From positions 1-45,580 of the forward strand of contig JAIUOH010000026.1 in NCBI GenBank assembly GCA_020161315.1: a stretch of DNA of 45,580 nt. The letters are read 5' to 3'. The notes beneath the pieces are model-generated. The model was given only the letters and a program-made list of their open reading frames with translations, had not been told where the DNA came from and made no database searches. Positions within the stretch are counted from its first letter, which is position 1, and the number at the start of each line of letters is the position of its first letter. Shown one piece after another: positions 32,905 to 41,800 of this stretch. The DNA is from Actinomycetota bacterium (lineage in GTDB: Bacteria; Actinomycetota; Actinomycetes; Actinomycetales; Microbacteriaceae). The position numbers and the translations under genes were made by a program.

Positions 32905-33870
32905 CTACGGCACGAGAACCAACTTGCCCGTCGTGCCCCGACCCGCAAGCGCGCGGTGCGCCTCGGCTGCGTCCGCGAGCGCGAAGCGACCGCCGGAGCT
33001 TGTAGATAACGTGCTCGCCTCAACCGCCTCGAACAGCTCGCGGTAACGCCACGCGCGCTCCGCAGGGGTGCGCATGAAGTGCCCGAGTGAGGGCCTCGTG
33101 ATCGACAGGGATCCGCCAGCGTTCAAGCGTTGCAGGTCAAACGGCGGCACCTGCCCGCTCGATCCACCAAAGAGCACCATCTCGCCGCGCACCCGCAGTG
33201 CGCCGAGCGACTCATCGAAGGTGTCACGGCCGACCCCGTCGTAGACCACCGCGACGCCCTCGCCGTCGGTGAGTTCGCGAGCCTGCTCGCCGAACCCCTC
33301 GTAGCTGAATGAGCGCGAGGCACCGGCCTCTAGGCTCAGCTGGCGCTTCACCTCGGTCGACGCTGTCGTAAGCACCCGCACGCCGCGGGCCGCAAGCAGT
33401 TGGGTGAGCAGCAGGCCGACCCCGCCCGCGCCCGCGTGCACGAGCACGGTGTCGCCGGGCTGCGGCTGCGCCGCCGAGGTCGCGAGGTAGTGCGCGGTGC
33501 AGCCCTGTAGCGGCAGCGCCGCGGCCACCTCAAGTTCGATGCTGTCGGGCACATGGGTGGCCTGGTCTTGATGCACCACGAAGCGCTCGGCGTAGGTGCC
33601 ACGCTGCGCACCCGCGGTCGCAATGCGGTCGCCCGGCGCGAAGCCGGTCACACCTTCGCCGACCTCAAGCACCGTGCCCGCCGCCTCGGCGCCCGGAGTG
33701 AACGGCGTCGGCATCTTGTAGACGCCACTGCGCTGATAGATCTCGATGAAGTTCACACCGACCGCGACGGTCTCGACCAGCAGCTCACCGGGCAGCGGGC
33801 GCGGCTCGTCGACCTCTGCGATCTCAAGCACCTCTGGCCCGCCAAGTTCGTTCACCACGATTGCCCGCAT
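32905..33870 (-). CDS. NADPH:quinone reductase-like oxidoreductase
   Basis: A 321-residue zinc-free medium-chain dehydrogenase of the quinone oxidoreductase group. The N-terminal catalytic half has VGVNFIEIYQRSGVY and the TPGAEAAGTV segment; the Rossmann half has HAGAGGVGLLLTQLLAARG (145-163), with NADP(H) preferred by homology. It would reduce quinones or unsaturated carbonyls using NADPH. The ATG at 33870 follows GAGGAG at good spacing; a longer frame from 33921 was rejected. It follows the alpha/beta-hydrolase-DUF2804 gene by 78 bases in the same direction. Confidence 0.9.
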   Translation of the reverse strand: MRAIVVNELGGPEVLEIAEVDEPRPLPGELLVETVAVGVNFIEIYQRSGVYKMPTPFTPGAEAAGTVLEVGEGVTGFAPGDRIATAGAQRGTYAERFVVHQDQATHVPDSIELEVAAALPLQGCTAHYLATSAAQPQPGDTVLVHAGAGGVGLLLTQLLAARGVRVLTTASTEVKRQLSLEAGASRSFSYEGFGEQARELTDGEGVAVVYDGVGRDTFDESLGALRVRGEMVLFGGSSGQVPPFDLQRLNAGGSLSITRPSLGHFMRTPAERAWRYRELFEAVEASTLSTSSGGRFALADAAEAHRALAGRGTTGKLVLVP

Positions 33871-33948
33871 GCACTGCTCCTCTTCGAATTGCTGCTCTGC
33901 TTCTACGCTAACGCCCCGCACCGGGTTCGTCAGTGCCTGTTCAACCGA

Positions 33949-35955
33949 CTACCAGCGGTTGTGCACCTCTTCGGCCCAGCCGATCAGCCCGTCGAACTCG
34001 ATGGTCTCGCCGTCAGCGGTGACAAACGAACCGCTCCACTCACCGAAGCACTGGTCGGTGTGCCCCTGCAACACCACGAGGTCGGTGCGGGTGCGTTTGT
34101 TGTGAAACGGCACGAATGTCGCGTCAAGCCCCCCGCCCGTCACTCGCCAGGGCTCGCGCCAGCGCTCACCCTCGACCGAATACCGCCACTCGACCTCGCC
34201 GTGAATCTTGTGCATGTGCCCGTCGACGAAGAACGCATTCTCGCTGACACCGGTGCCCTCGGTCCATTTCGCCCCGACTTGCACGCCGATCACGCGACCG
34301 CCCGCCAACGCGCTGCGGCCTGATCCCGCGCCCCAATTCCAGTTGATGTCGTAGGGCCACCTGCCGCGCCCGTGGTCAAGCACCGCCCACGCTTCGCCCG
34401 AGGCTCCGCCGACCTCGTGCTCGACGCCGCCAATGCGAAGCCAGCCCGTCGCTGGGCGCGCGAGATCCTTTACTGTGTATTGAAACTTCGTGTCGCTCCA
34501 CGGTACGACGACCGCGAGCCGTTCGTGCCCTTCGGGCAGCGCCACGACAACGTCAAGCGAGACACCCGGCATCGCCATGCGCAGGCGCGTACCGCGAACG
34601 GCACCAACCCCCGTGACCGAACCAGCACCGCCGCCGCCCGCTGCCTCGCCAGAAAGTACCTCGTCAATATCGATCGACAGGTTCTTTGCGCGCGTCATCG
34701 AGCGCCCCTGCTCGAGCGTCGACGCCATCACTGTGCCCCTCGGCGGAATCACGGTCGCGGCGGCGCCACGACTCTCGCCCGTCGCGCGGTCGTACACCCA
34801 GATCTCGGGCACGCACGCGTAGTCGATGTGCGACACAGTAAGCCCGACGATGTGGGTCGGGGTCGCGATGTTCCAGTACTCCCAGCGCTTATTGCGGCCC
34901 CGTCCGCGCGCGATGCCACTCGTATCAACAATGGGCTGCGTCGTCCAGCCAACAGCGGCACGGTTGAGCCTGCCGTTCGGCAGCGTCAGCGAGACCGCTT
35001 CGGTAAGTTCTGGCTCCATAGCGATCCTGCTTTCTCGTTTCACTGCGATGGTCGCGTCGCATTGCTTTTGCTCGAGGATCGCCCGAAGCCCACGCACGAT
35101 AGACCCTATTGTGGCTCGCGCATCAGTACCTGCCTGTGCAGACTCGTCGGGGCGATTGAGATAGCCGTGCACCGTCTCGGGCTGCACCCGCTCAGTCACC
35201 GACACACCTGCCGAGCGAAGCTGTTCAGCAAACTGCTCAGCTGAAGCGCGCAGGTCGTCGGCCTCGGCGTTCACGATGACGGTTGGCGGCAGCGAGGCAA
35301 GCCGCTCAGCTGGCAGCTCGCCCGCGACGACCGCACCGACGCTGGCCGGCTGATCCTCGCCGAGATAAAACTCATACATCTCGGCGATACGTTTTGCGCC
35401 AAACTGGCGCGCCTCGGGCAGCTTCGCGGTGAGCGCGGCGATCGCCGTGTCTGCGCGCTGCACCCGGTGCAGGGTGGGGTAGACGAGCGCCAGTCCGCTC
35501 GGGCGAATCGCGGCAACACCGGTTGCAGCGGCGAGCTCGGCCTGCGCCAGCGCGGCCAGCACCGCAACATGCGCCCCCGCGCTCGCGCCACCGACGAAGA
35601 CGGGGCCGGGGTGGCTCGCGCGCACCTCGCGCAGCACCGCCGCCACATCGTTTGCAGGGGCGGGCGCCTTCACGTCGTCGCTCGCAAGCACGTAGTCAAC
35701 CGAGTAGACCCTCAGCCCGGTGTCAGCGAAGCGGCGCGACGCCCAGTCAGCCTCGGGCCAGTCGAGGGTGCCACGCACGAAAGATCCGCCGTGTGCCCAG
35801 ACAAGGGTGCCCCAGGGTGCGCCGCCACCGCGAAACTGCGCCGTGTCGGGTTCGTAGACGCGCACTGAAATCTCGGCCGAGCCGGTGCGGTTCGGTCGTT
35901 CAGTCACAGCCGCGGCCGCTGGCCCGGTTATGCGCACGTCGCTGATGCGCACCAC
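33949..35955 (-). CDS. Alpha/beta hydrolase fused to a DUF2804 domain
   Basis: A 668-residue two-domain protein in one uninterrupted frame. Residues 1-300 are an alpha/beta hydrolase (fold 3): HGG at 55-57 (WAHGGSFVRG), nucleophile Ser125 in GGASAGAH, acid Asp233/234 (NAEADDL) and His263 (ETVHGY). Residues 313-668 are DUF2804-like: LPNGRLNRAAVGW, RNKRWEYWNIATPTHIVG, WNWGAGSG and the late HTDQCFGEWSG. DUF2804 usually stands alone at about this length, and an internal ATG (35019) with an upstream CAGGAT ribosome-like site could start it separately. Start is GTG 35955, four bases after the dehydrogenase stop. The pair might couple an esterase to a lipid- or lipocalin-like binding fold; this is inference. 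The two modules being in frame may also reflect a lost stop. Confidence 0.8.
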   Translation of the reverse strand: MVRISDVRITGPAAAAVTERPNRTGSAEISVRVYEPDTAQFRGGGAPWGTLVWAHGGSFVRGTLDWPEADWASRRFADTGLRVYSVDYVLASDDVKAPAPANDVAAVLREVRASHPGPVFVGGASAGAHVAVLAALAQAELAAATGVAAIRPSGLALVYPTLHRVQRADTAIAALTAKLPEARQFGAKRIAEMYEFYLGEDQPASVGAVVAGELPAERLASLPPTVIVNAEADDLRASAEQFAEQLRSAGVSVTERVQPETVHGYLNRPDESAQAGTDARATIGSIVRGLRAILEQKQCDATIAVKRESRIAMEPELTEAVSLTLPNGRLNRAAVGWTTQPIVDTSGIARGRGRNKRWEYWNIATPTHIVGLTVSHIDYACVPEIWVYDRATGESRGAAATVIPPRGTVMASTLEQGRSMTRAKNLSIDIDEVLSGEAAGGGGAGSVTGVGAVRGTRLRMAMPGVSLDVVVALPEGHERLAVVVPWSDTKFQYTVKDLARPATGWLRIGGVEHEVGGASGEAWAVLDHGRGRWPYDINWNWGAGSGRSALAGGRVIGVQVGAKWTEGTGVSENAFFVDGHMHKIHGEVEWRYSVEGERWREPWRVTGGGLDATFVPFHNKRTRTDLVVLQGHTDQCFGEWSGSFVTADGETIEFDGLIGWAEEVHNRW

Positions 35956-35959
35956 TGCG

Positions 35960-36895
35960 TCAGCCGCCGAGCACGAGGTTTTCGGGGGCCTCGCCTTTTC
36001 GCAGGTGATCGATTTGGCGCTGGATCAACGCCGCCATGCGCGGCAGCATTGCGGTTGAGTCGCCGCCCGCATGCGGGGTGATCAGTGCGTTTGGGCACTG
36101 CCAGATCGGGTGATCTGACGGCAGTGGCTCTGGATCGGTAACGTCGAGGGCCGCGCGCAAGCGACCCGACTGCAGCTCGGCGACCAGCGCGTCGGTCACG
36201 ACCACGCCGCCCCGCGCCACGTTGATGAGCAGCGCCCCGTCAGGCATCGCGGCGAGCGCGCCCGCGTCGATCATGCCGCGAGTCTCATCGGTGAGCGGCA
36301 CCGTGAGAATCACGATCTCGGCCTCGGCGAGCGCCTCGCGCAAGCCCTCGAAGCCTGCCACCTCTACTTCGTTGCCCGCCAAGCCCGGTTCGGTGCGGGC
36401 CGTGCGGGCGATCCTCGTCACTCGTGCTTCAAAGCCCGAAAGCCGCGCATCGACAGCCTTGCCGACGCCACCGTAGCCCACGATCAGCACGCGGCGGTCG
36501 GCGAGGCTCGGGAAGGTGCGCAGGTTCCAGGTGCCGGTGAGCCCGTCGCGCACGAAGTCGGCGAGGCCACGCTGCGAGGCGATTGCGAGACCCACCGCGA
36601 GCTCGGCTGTCGAGGTCTCGTGCACCGAGGTGGCATTTGCAAGCTTCGTGCCGGCAGGCAGAAAGCGATCTACCCCGTCGAAGCCGATCGATTGCCACTG
36701 CACAAGCCTGGTTTCGACCTGCGCGAGCTGCGCGAGTCGCTTGCGGCCGCCCCAGTATGGCGGCACCACAATGTCGATGCGCTCGCGGGGTGGCGGGCCG
36801 TCGAGGTTCCAGGTCACGAACTCGACCCCGGTGACCTCGCCGACGGCTTCTGCAAGCCCCTCGTCATTGGGCAGCGACACCACAAATTCAGCCAT
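35960..36895 (-). CDS. D-isomer 2-hydroxyacid dehydrogenase
   Basis: A 311-residue NAD(P)-dependent enzyme. Rossmann motif GYGGVGKAVD (140-149, Gly-rich), and the catalytic trio Arg228 in NVARGG, Glu256 in DVTDPEPLP and His275 in TPHAGG are all present. It interconverts a 2-oxo acid and D-2-hydroxy acid; substrate is unknown, and it looks like a glyoxylate/hydroxypyruvate-reductase-like branch. TAGACT ends six bases before the ATG at 36895 (leaderless). It heads a leftward cluster with the hydrolase-DUF2804 and quinone reductase genes; that the cluster degrades an aromatic or lipid-type ester is speculation. Confidence 0.9.
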   Translation of the reverse strand: MAEFVVSLPNDEGLAEAVGEVTGVEFVTWNLDGPPPRERIDIVVPPYWGGRKRLAQLAQVETRLVQWQSIGFDGVDRFLPAGTKLANATSVHETSTAELAVGLAIASQRGLADFVRDGLTGTWNLRTFPSLADRRVLIVGYGGVGKAVDARLSGFEARVTRIARTARTEPGLAGNEVEVAGFEGLREALAEAEIVILTVPLTDETRGMIDAGALAAMPDGALLINVARGGVVVTDALVAELQSGRLRAALDVTDPEPLPSDHPIWQCPNALITPHAGGDSTAMLPRMAALIQRQIDHLRKGEAPENLVLGG

Positions 36896-36958
36896 ACTGC
36901 GAGTCTAGGGCGCGCCGCGATGGGCTGCACACCCTGGCCCCACACCGTGTTCGTTCAG

Positions 36959-37023
36959 CCGGATGGCGCACGTAACAGCGGATGGTTCCAGCGATTTGAT
37001 CCGCTGATACGTGCGCCATCCGG
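36959..37023. repeat. Element B copy 2 (25-bp inverted repeat)
   Basis: Arms 36959-36983 and 36999-37023 complement each other over 25 bases with one mismatch around a 15-base loop. The arm starts CCGGATGGCGCACGTAACAG, sharing GCACGTAACAGCGGAT and CATCCGG with 31495-31572. It sits between a leftward dehydrogenase and a leftward permease gene, and on the plus strand is followed by TTTTA. Confidence 0.8.
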
Positions 37024-37061
37024 TTTTACGCGCGGTCCAAAACAGGGTCGGCGCGGGATCA

Positions 37062-37111
37062 GCACGCAAGGGGCGGGCTCCGACCGAAGTCGGGGCCCGC
37101 CCCTTGCGTGC
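37062..37111 (-). terminator. Very strong hairpin after the amino-acid permease
   Basis: Sixteen pairs (37062-37077 with 37096-37111) plus an inner CTCCGAC / GTCGGGG stem with one G/U give about 23 pairs closed by a CGAA loop. It starts 19 bases after the permease stop. No T tract follows on the minus strand, so it may be a Rho-independent terminator of the T-less actinobacterial type or a 3' stabiliser. Confidence 0.7.
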
Positions 37112-37129
37112 TTGAGAGCGAAGCGTCGG

Positions 37130-38638
37130 TTAGTCGACCTTGATCGCACCAGTGCGGCGACGAATCTCGTCGGCAACCTCGCGAGCGTCACCCTCGGGTG
37201 CGTCAGACTTGGAGTCGGGGCGCGCGATGAAGAGGTAGAGCAGACCGGTGACCATGACCACCGCGAGGCCGATCAGCACCACGTTGTCGGTGAAGAAGTC
37301 ACCCGAGGCACCCGGCGTTGCGAGCAAGATCATCGCGAAAACACCGTAGGCGAGCGCCAGCACGTTCACGATCATGCCGAGAGCACCGAGGCTGAACGGG
37401 CCAGCCGGCTTCCACCCCTTGAAGCGCTGCCACAGGCTCGCGAAGACAACCATCTGGAACGCCAGGTAGATGCCGAGAATCGCGAACGAGGTGACCGGCA
37501 CGAGAATGTTCTCGTTGATGAAGATCAGCACGCAGATGAGCGCGGGCACCGTGCAAGCCACGATGAGGGCGTTGGTGGGCACCTTGCTGCGCTCAGACAC
37601 CTTCGACAGCCAGGCGTGGCCGGGCAGCATGCCGTCGCGCGCGAACGAGTACAGCAGGCGGCTCGCGGCTGCCTGCAGGCTCAACACGCACGAGATGAAG
37701 GCGAGGATGGCAATGACCAAGAACAGCTTCGCACCTGCGGTGCCGAGCGTCGCCTCGAGGATCGCGGGGATCGGGTCTGCCACCTTGCCCGCAACGATGT
37801 CTTCGAGGTTGGGGGCCGCGAGCACGTAGCCGCCGAACGAGAAGAGCGCCGACACTGCGCCGACGAGGATCGTCATGATCATGGCGCGCGGAATGCGACG
37901 AGCTGGATCAGACACCTCTTCGGCAACGTCACCGCAGGCCTCGAAGCCGTAGAAGAGGAAGAGGCCGGCGAGCGCCGAAGCGAAGAACACCGGCACGTAT
38001 GAACCATCGCCCGCGGTGCCCATGGTGTCGAAGAACACCGAGAAGTCGTGCTTGCGCTGGAAGATGAGCAGGTAGAGACCCAGCCCAATAACACCGATGA
38101 GCTCGGCGAAGAGGCCGATCCTCGCGATGCGTGCGAGCCACTTCGTGCCCGAAAAGTTGATGGCCAACGCGAGCAGCAACAGGCCAAGCGCAAACGCGAG
38201 GTTGACAGCGGGGGTCAGCTCAGCGCCGAACAGGCTCGCCACGAAACCTGCACCGAACTCGGCAACCGCCGTGATCGTCACGATCATTGCCCAGATGTAG
38301 ACCCAAGCCGCGAGCCACGCGTAGCGACGGCCCCAGAGCCTGCGCGCCCAGGGGTAGATGCCGCCGTGAATCGGGTACTGCGACACAACCTCGCCGAACA
38401 CGAGCGCGACGAGCATCTGGCCGCATGCGACAATCACGATCCACCAGATCGAGGGTGGGCCGCCGGTCGAGAGGGCGACCGCGAGCAGCGAGTACACGCC
38501 GACAAGCGGTGAGAGATAAGTGAAGCCGAGGGCAAAGTTTGCCCACAGGCTCATCGAGCGGTCGAACTTGCCTTCGTAGCCGAGCACCGACAGGTGTTCG
38601 TCGTCGGCGAGCTGACCAACTGGTTCGTTGGATGACAT
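37130..38638 (-). CDS. APC-family amino-acid permease
   Basis: A 502-residue membrane protein with about twelve spans. SLWANFALGFTYLSPLVGVYSL, GGIYPWARRLWGRRYAWLAAW and FLFYGFEACGDVAEEVSDPARRIPRAM match the amino acid/choline transporter (ACT) branch of the APC superfamily, which includes GABA and choline permeases; substrate is not certain. The C-terminus is polar and charged (EVADEIRRRTGAIKVD). AGGAG precedes the ATG at 38638, so the longer 38785 frame was rejected. A 19-base palindrome lies about 90 bases upstream. It is followed by a very strong hairpin and is not in an operon with the RCC1 gene, which is 246 bases upstream. Confidence 0.9.
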   Translation of the reverse strand: MSSNEPVGQLADDEHLSVLGYEGKFDRSMSLWANFALGFTYLSPLVGVYSLLAVALSTGGPPSIWWIVIVACGQMLVALVFGEVVSQYPIHGGIYPWARRLWGRRYAWLAAWVYIWAMIVTITAVAEFGAGFVASLFGAELTPAVNLAFALGLLLLALAINFSGTKWLARIARIGLFAELIGVIGLGLYLLIFQRKHDFSVFFDTMGTAGDGSYVPVFFASALAGLFLFYGFEACGDVAEEVSDPARRIPRAMIMTILVGAVSALFSFGGYVLAAPNLEDIVAGKVADPIPAILEATLGTAGAKLFLVIAILAFISCVLSLQAAASRLLYSFARDGMLPGHAWLSKVSERSKVPTNALIVACTVPALICVLIFINENILVPVTSFAILGIYLAFQMVVFASLWQRFKGWKPAGPFSLGALGMIVNVLALAYGVFAMILLATPGASGDFFTDNVVLIGLAVVMVTGLLYLFIARPDSKSDAPEGDAREVADEIRRRTGAIKVD

Positions 38639-38724
38639 CTTCGTCTCCTGATCTGCGTAGATCGGTAGTGGTGTGTTGATGCGTGATGAGCGACGGGTTG
38701 TCGCTTGCTGGTCAAGCATAAACC

Positions 38725-38743
38725 CCACAAGCGACACTTGTGG
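38725..38743. promoter_or_regulatory. Palindrome ahead of the APC permease
   Basis: CCACAAG-CGACA-CTTGTGG (38725-38743), a perfect 7+5+7 inverted repeat, overlaps a possible leftward promoter: on the minus strand TATGCT lies just downstream of it. It is likely the binding site of a regulator of the permease; the regulator is not in this window by evidence. Confidence 0.5.
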
Positions 38744-38884
38744 AACCGAAGACGCTACGAAGGTTGACAGCAGATTCCGTAGCAAAGCTACTCATTGAGT
38801 GCGGTTTCCGCGGCAAACAGTAATTTGGGGCGAGGATCTCAAACCCCCACCCCGCATCACTTGAGACGAAACCTCGCTCGTTGC

Positions 38885-41800
38885 TCAGTCGTTCTCGCCG
38901 CCACCCGAAGTGTTCTCTGCTGCACCTTGCGTGGGCACCGCACCAAATCGACGTGCGCCGAGAAGCAACACCACCGCACCCGCAAGGATGAACACCGCAG
39001 CCACTGCGAACGGCACCCAGTTATTCGACTCATCGGCGCCGGTCACCTCGAGAGTGCCCCAGGCTCCCTTGCTATTCGAGCCATTCGCGGCCCCGCCCAC
39101 CGAGATGTTTGCCATCGCCCCGTCAGCAAGTGCCTGCTGGGTCAGCATGCCGTCGATGGCAGCGCCGCCAGCACCGCCCGTGCCACCGGCGCCAGAATCA
39201 TCTTTCGCTGCAGCGTTTGCCGAAGCGTTGGTTGACGCGTTTCCAAACGCGAGGATCGCGCCATTCGCTGCGGCGCTGGCCGCAGCCCGCGTGTTGCCCT
39301 CTGCCGTAGCCGTCGCAGCCGCATCGATCGCGAAGTCTGCGGAAGCATCGGCGAGGCCTGCAGCCTGCGCTGCCGCAACCGCCGACGCGTTCACGTCGGC
39401 ATCAGCTACCGCCGACGCTTTTACGGACGCATCAGCCGTCGCGGCGTTCTCCGCGGCCGCATTCGCGCTGGCGTCGCGGGCCGCGGAGGCCTCGTTGTCG
39501 CGGTTCGCGAAGGCGGCCGCGCGGGCGGCTGCCTGGGCCGCGATGTCGCCATTGGCGGTTGCTCGGGCAGATGCCGAGGCAGAAGCCGAAGCGTTCGCCT
39601 GGGCGTTCACGTGGCCTGACGCCGTCGCCGAAGCCTCAGAGCCATCGTCTCCGTCTTCATCAGCACCGTTCGGGTCGCCATCGATGTTGTGATCTTCTGG
39701 CTCGAACATCGCGCCACGTGCCGCGGCATTTGCTGCCATGCTCGAATCACTCTCGGCCGCGGCAGAGGCCACGGCATCGGCATCGTTGTCGCTCGAGTCG
39801 TCAGCCAAACCTGCCGCCCGAGCGGCAGCCAGCGCCGCCGAGTTTGCGGTGGTCGTTGCGGTTGTCGAGGCATCGCGTGAGGCGGTCGCGAAAGCTGCTG
39901 CCTGGGCAGCGATGTTCGCGTTAGCTGTCGCCGCTGCCGAGGCCGCGCTCGTCGCGTCGGCGTAGGCCGCAGCCTTTGCTGCGGCGACGGCCGCAGGGTT
40001 GCCATTGACAGTTGCGTTCGCCGAGGCTGCAGCCGAAGCCGAGGCGTTGGCTTGTGCGCGTGAGTCGGTTGATGCCTGCGAGAGTGCCTGGGCCGCGCCG
40101 TCTGCCGACGCATCAGTGTCGGCAGTTGCTGCTGCCGACGCAGACGCAGTCGAAGACGCCGACGGGTCAGCTGCGACGTTTGCGGCGGAATCCGCGCGCC
40201 CACTCGCCGTGCCCTGAGCAGAGCCTGACGCATTCGAGGCTGACAAACTGTGCGAGTTCGCCGATGCCTGCGCCGCAGCCTGCGCCTCGGCGACAGTGCT
40301 GCCGTCGTGGTCGCTGTCGGCAGAGGCATTCGTTGAAGCCGAGGCGCGGGCGGCGGCCTTGGCGGCAGCCTCTGCCGCCGCCTCAGCGTTCGCCGTTGCG
40401 GCGGCAGAGGCCTGCGCCGACGCTGTCGACTGCGCATTCGCCCACGCCGCCGAGATGGCAGCGGCCTGTGCTGCCGGGTTGTTGTCGCCGTCGGCGCGAG
40501 CCGATGCCGACGCCGACGCCGACGCGTTCGCGTTGGTGTCTGCCGATGCCGAGGCCGACGCTTGGCCCGACGCCGCACCGTTTGAGGCAGCCGAAGCCGC
40601 AGCAGAGGCGTTCGAGTTGGCGGCTGCACTTGAACGCGCCGCGCTGTAAGAACTGCCGCTCGCGTCTGCGCTACCCTGCGCCGACGCCTGAGCCGAGGCG
40701 TTCTCGGCTGAAGCCACGTCAGCCGACGCGCGGGTGGCCGCGGTGCTTGATGCGTTTGAAGAAATCTCTGCGGCGGCACGCGCGGCCGGGTCACCGGTGA
40801 GCGGGTCAGCTGCAGCGTCTGCGGCAGCAGAGGCGGTAAGCGTCGCATCTGCGAGGCCAGCTGCTTGAGCCGCGGCCTGAGCGGCGGCGTAAGCACTCAC
40901 GTCGGCACGTGCAGAGGCCGAAGCAGAGGCCGAAGCATTCGCGCCCTGACCGTTGCGCAGGTACTCGAAGCCCTGCATGTACAGCAGCGGCGGTTGCGGC
41001 ACTGCGTCAAGCTCAGTTTCACCTATCTCGGCGAGCACCCATGACACCTCGACGTCAACTTTGCCTGCGGCGTGCGCCGGCGTCTTCACCGCCCACACGC
41101 CACCTCCCCTCGGTATAAGTTCCGTGCCCGACACCCCGTCAAACTTCACATCGGTCACTGCATACGGGCGCAGCAGCGGTACCGGCGCAAAGTTGCTGTA
41201 AGGCGTTCCAGACATGGCCGAAGAAAAATCGATGCCCCAGGTATAGGCGATACCGTCAGAGCCATTAGCCACGCCGACGAACAGCGTCGACGAGCCATCA
41301 CTAAAGGTGACCCCAGGCGGGGCTGGCAGCACGGTAGGCACAAGAGTTTGCCTGCCCATGCTGCCCGTATCGTTCGCATCGAAAATCGAGCCCCACTGGT
41401 ACAGCGTGCCGTCGCTCGCGTGCGCCAGCGATTCAGCGTAGCCAGCCGACACGCTCGCGAAAGTAACGCCGGGCGTGGCGATCAGCGTCAGCACATTCGT
41501 GATGGGACCGTTATCGATCAGGCCGCTGCCCGCCGAGCCGTCACCAAGCTGTGCGGCGAAGTTGTTTCCCCAACTCCAGATACGCCCCTGCGCGTCAAGA
41601 GCGAGCGAGTGAGCAAAGCCCGCCGCGACACCCTTGAACGTGACACCAGGAACCGAAATGACAGTGGGCGTGTCTACGTCGAAAGTCGAATCGTTGGCGT
41701 GGCTCCCGTTCTCGCCGTCACCAAGCTGACCGCTCGCGTTACCACCCCACGTGTAAAGCGTGCCTGCGGTGTCGACTGCGATGCCGTGTGACCCGCCGGC

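Noticed and set aside
39607-40896. A 429-codon leftward frame and Ala-rich rightward frames over the silk-like region
   Set aside because: They are frame-shifted or antisense reads of the Ala/Ser codon repeats (GCC/GCG-rich), with no start signal of their own.
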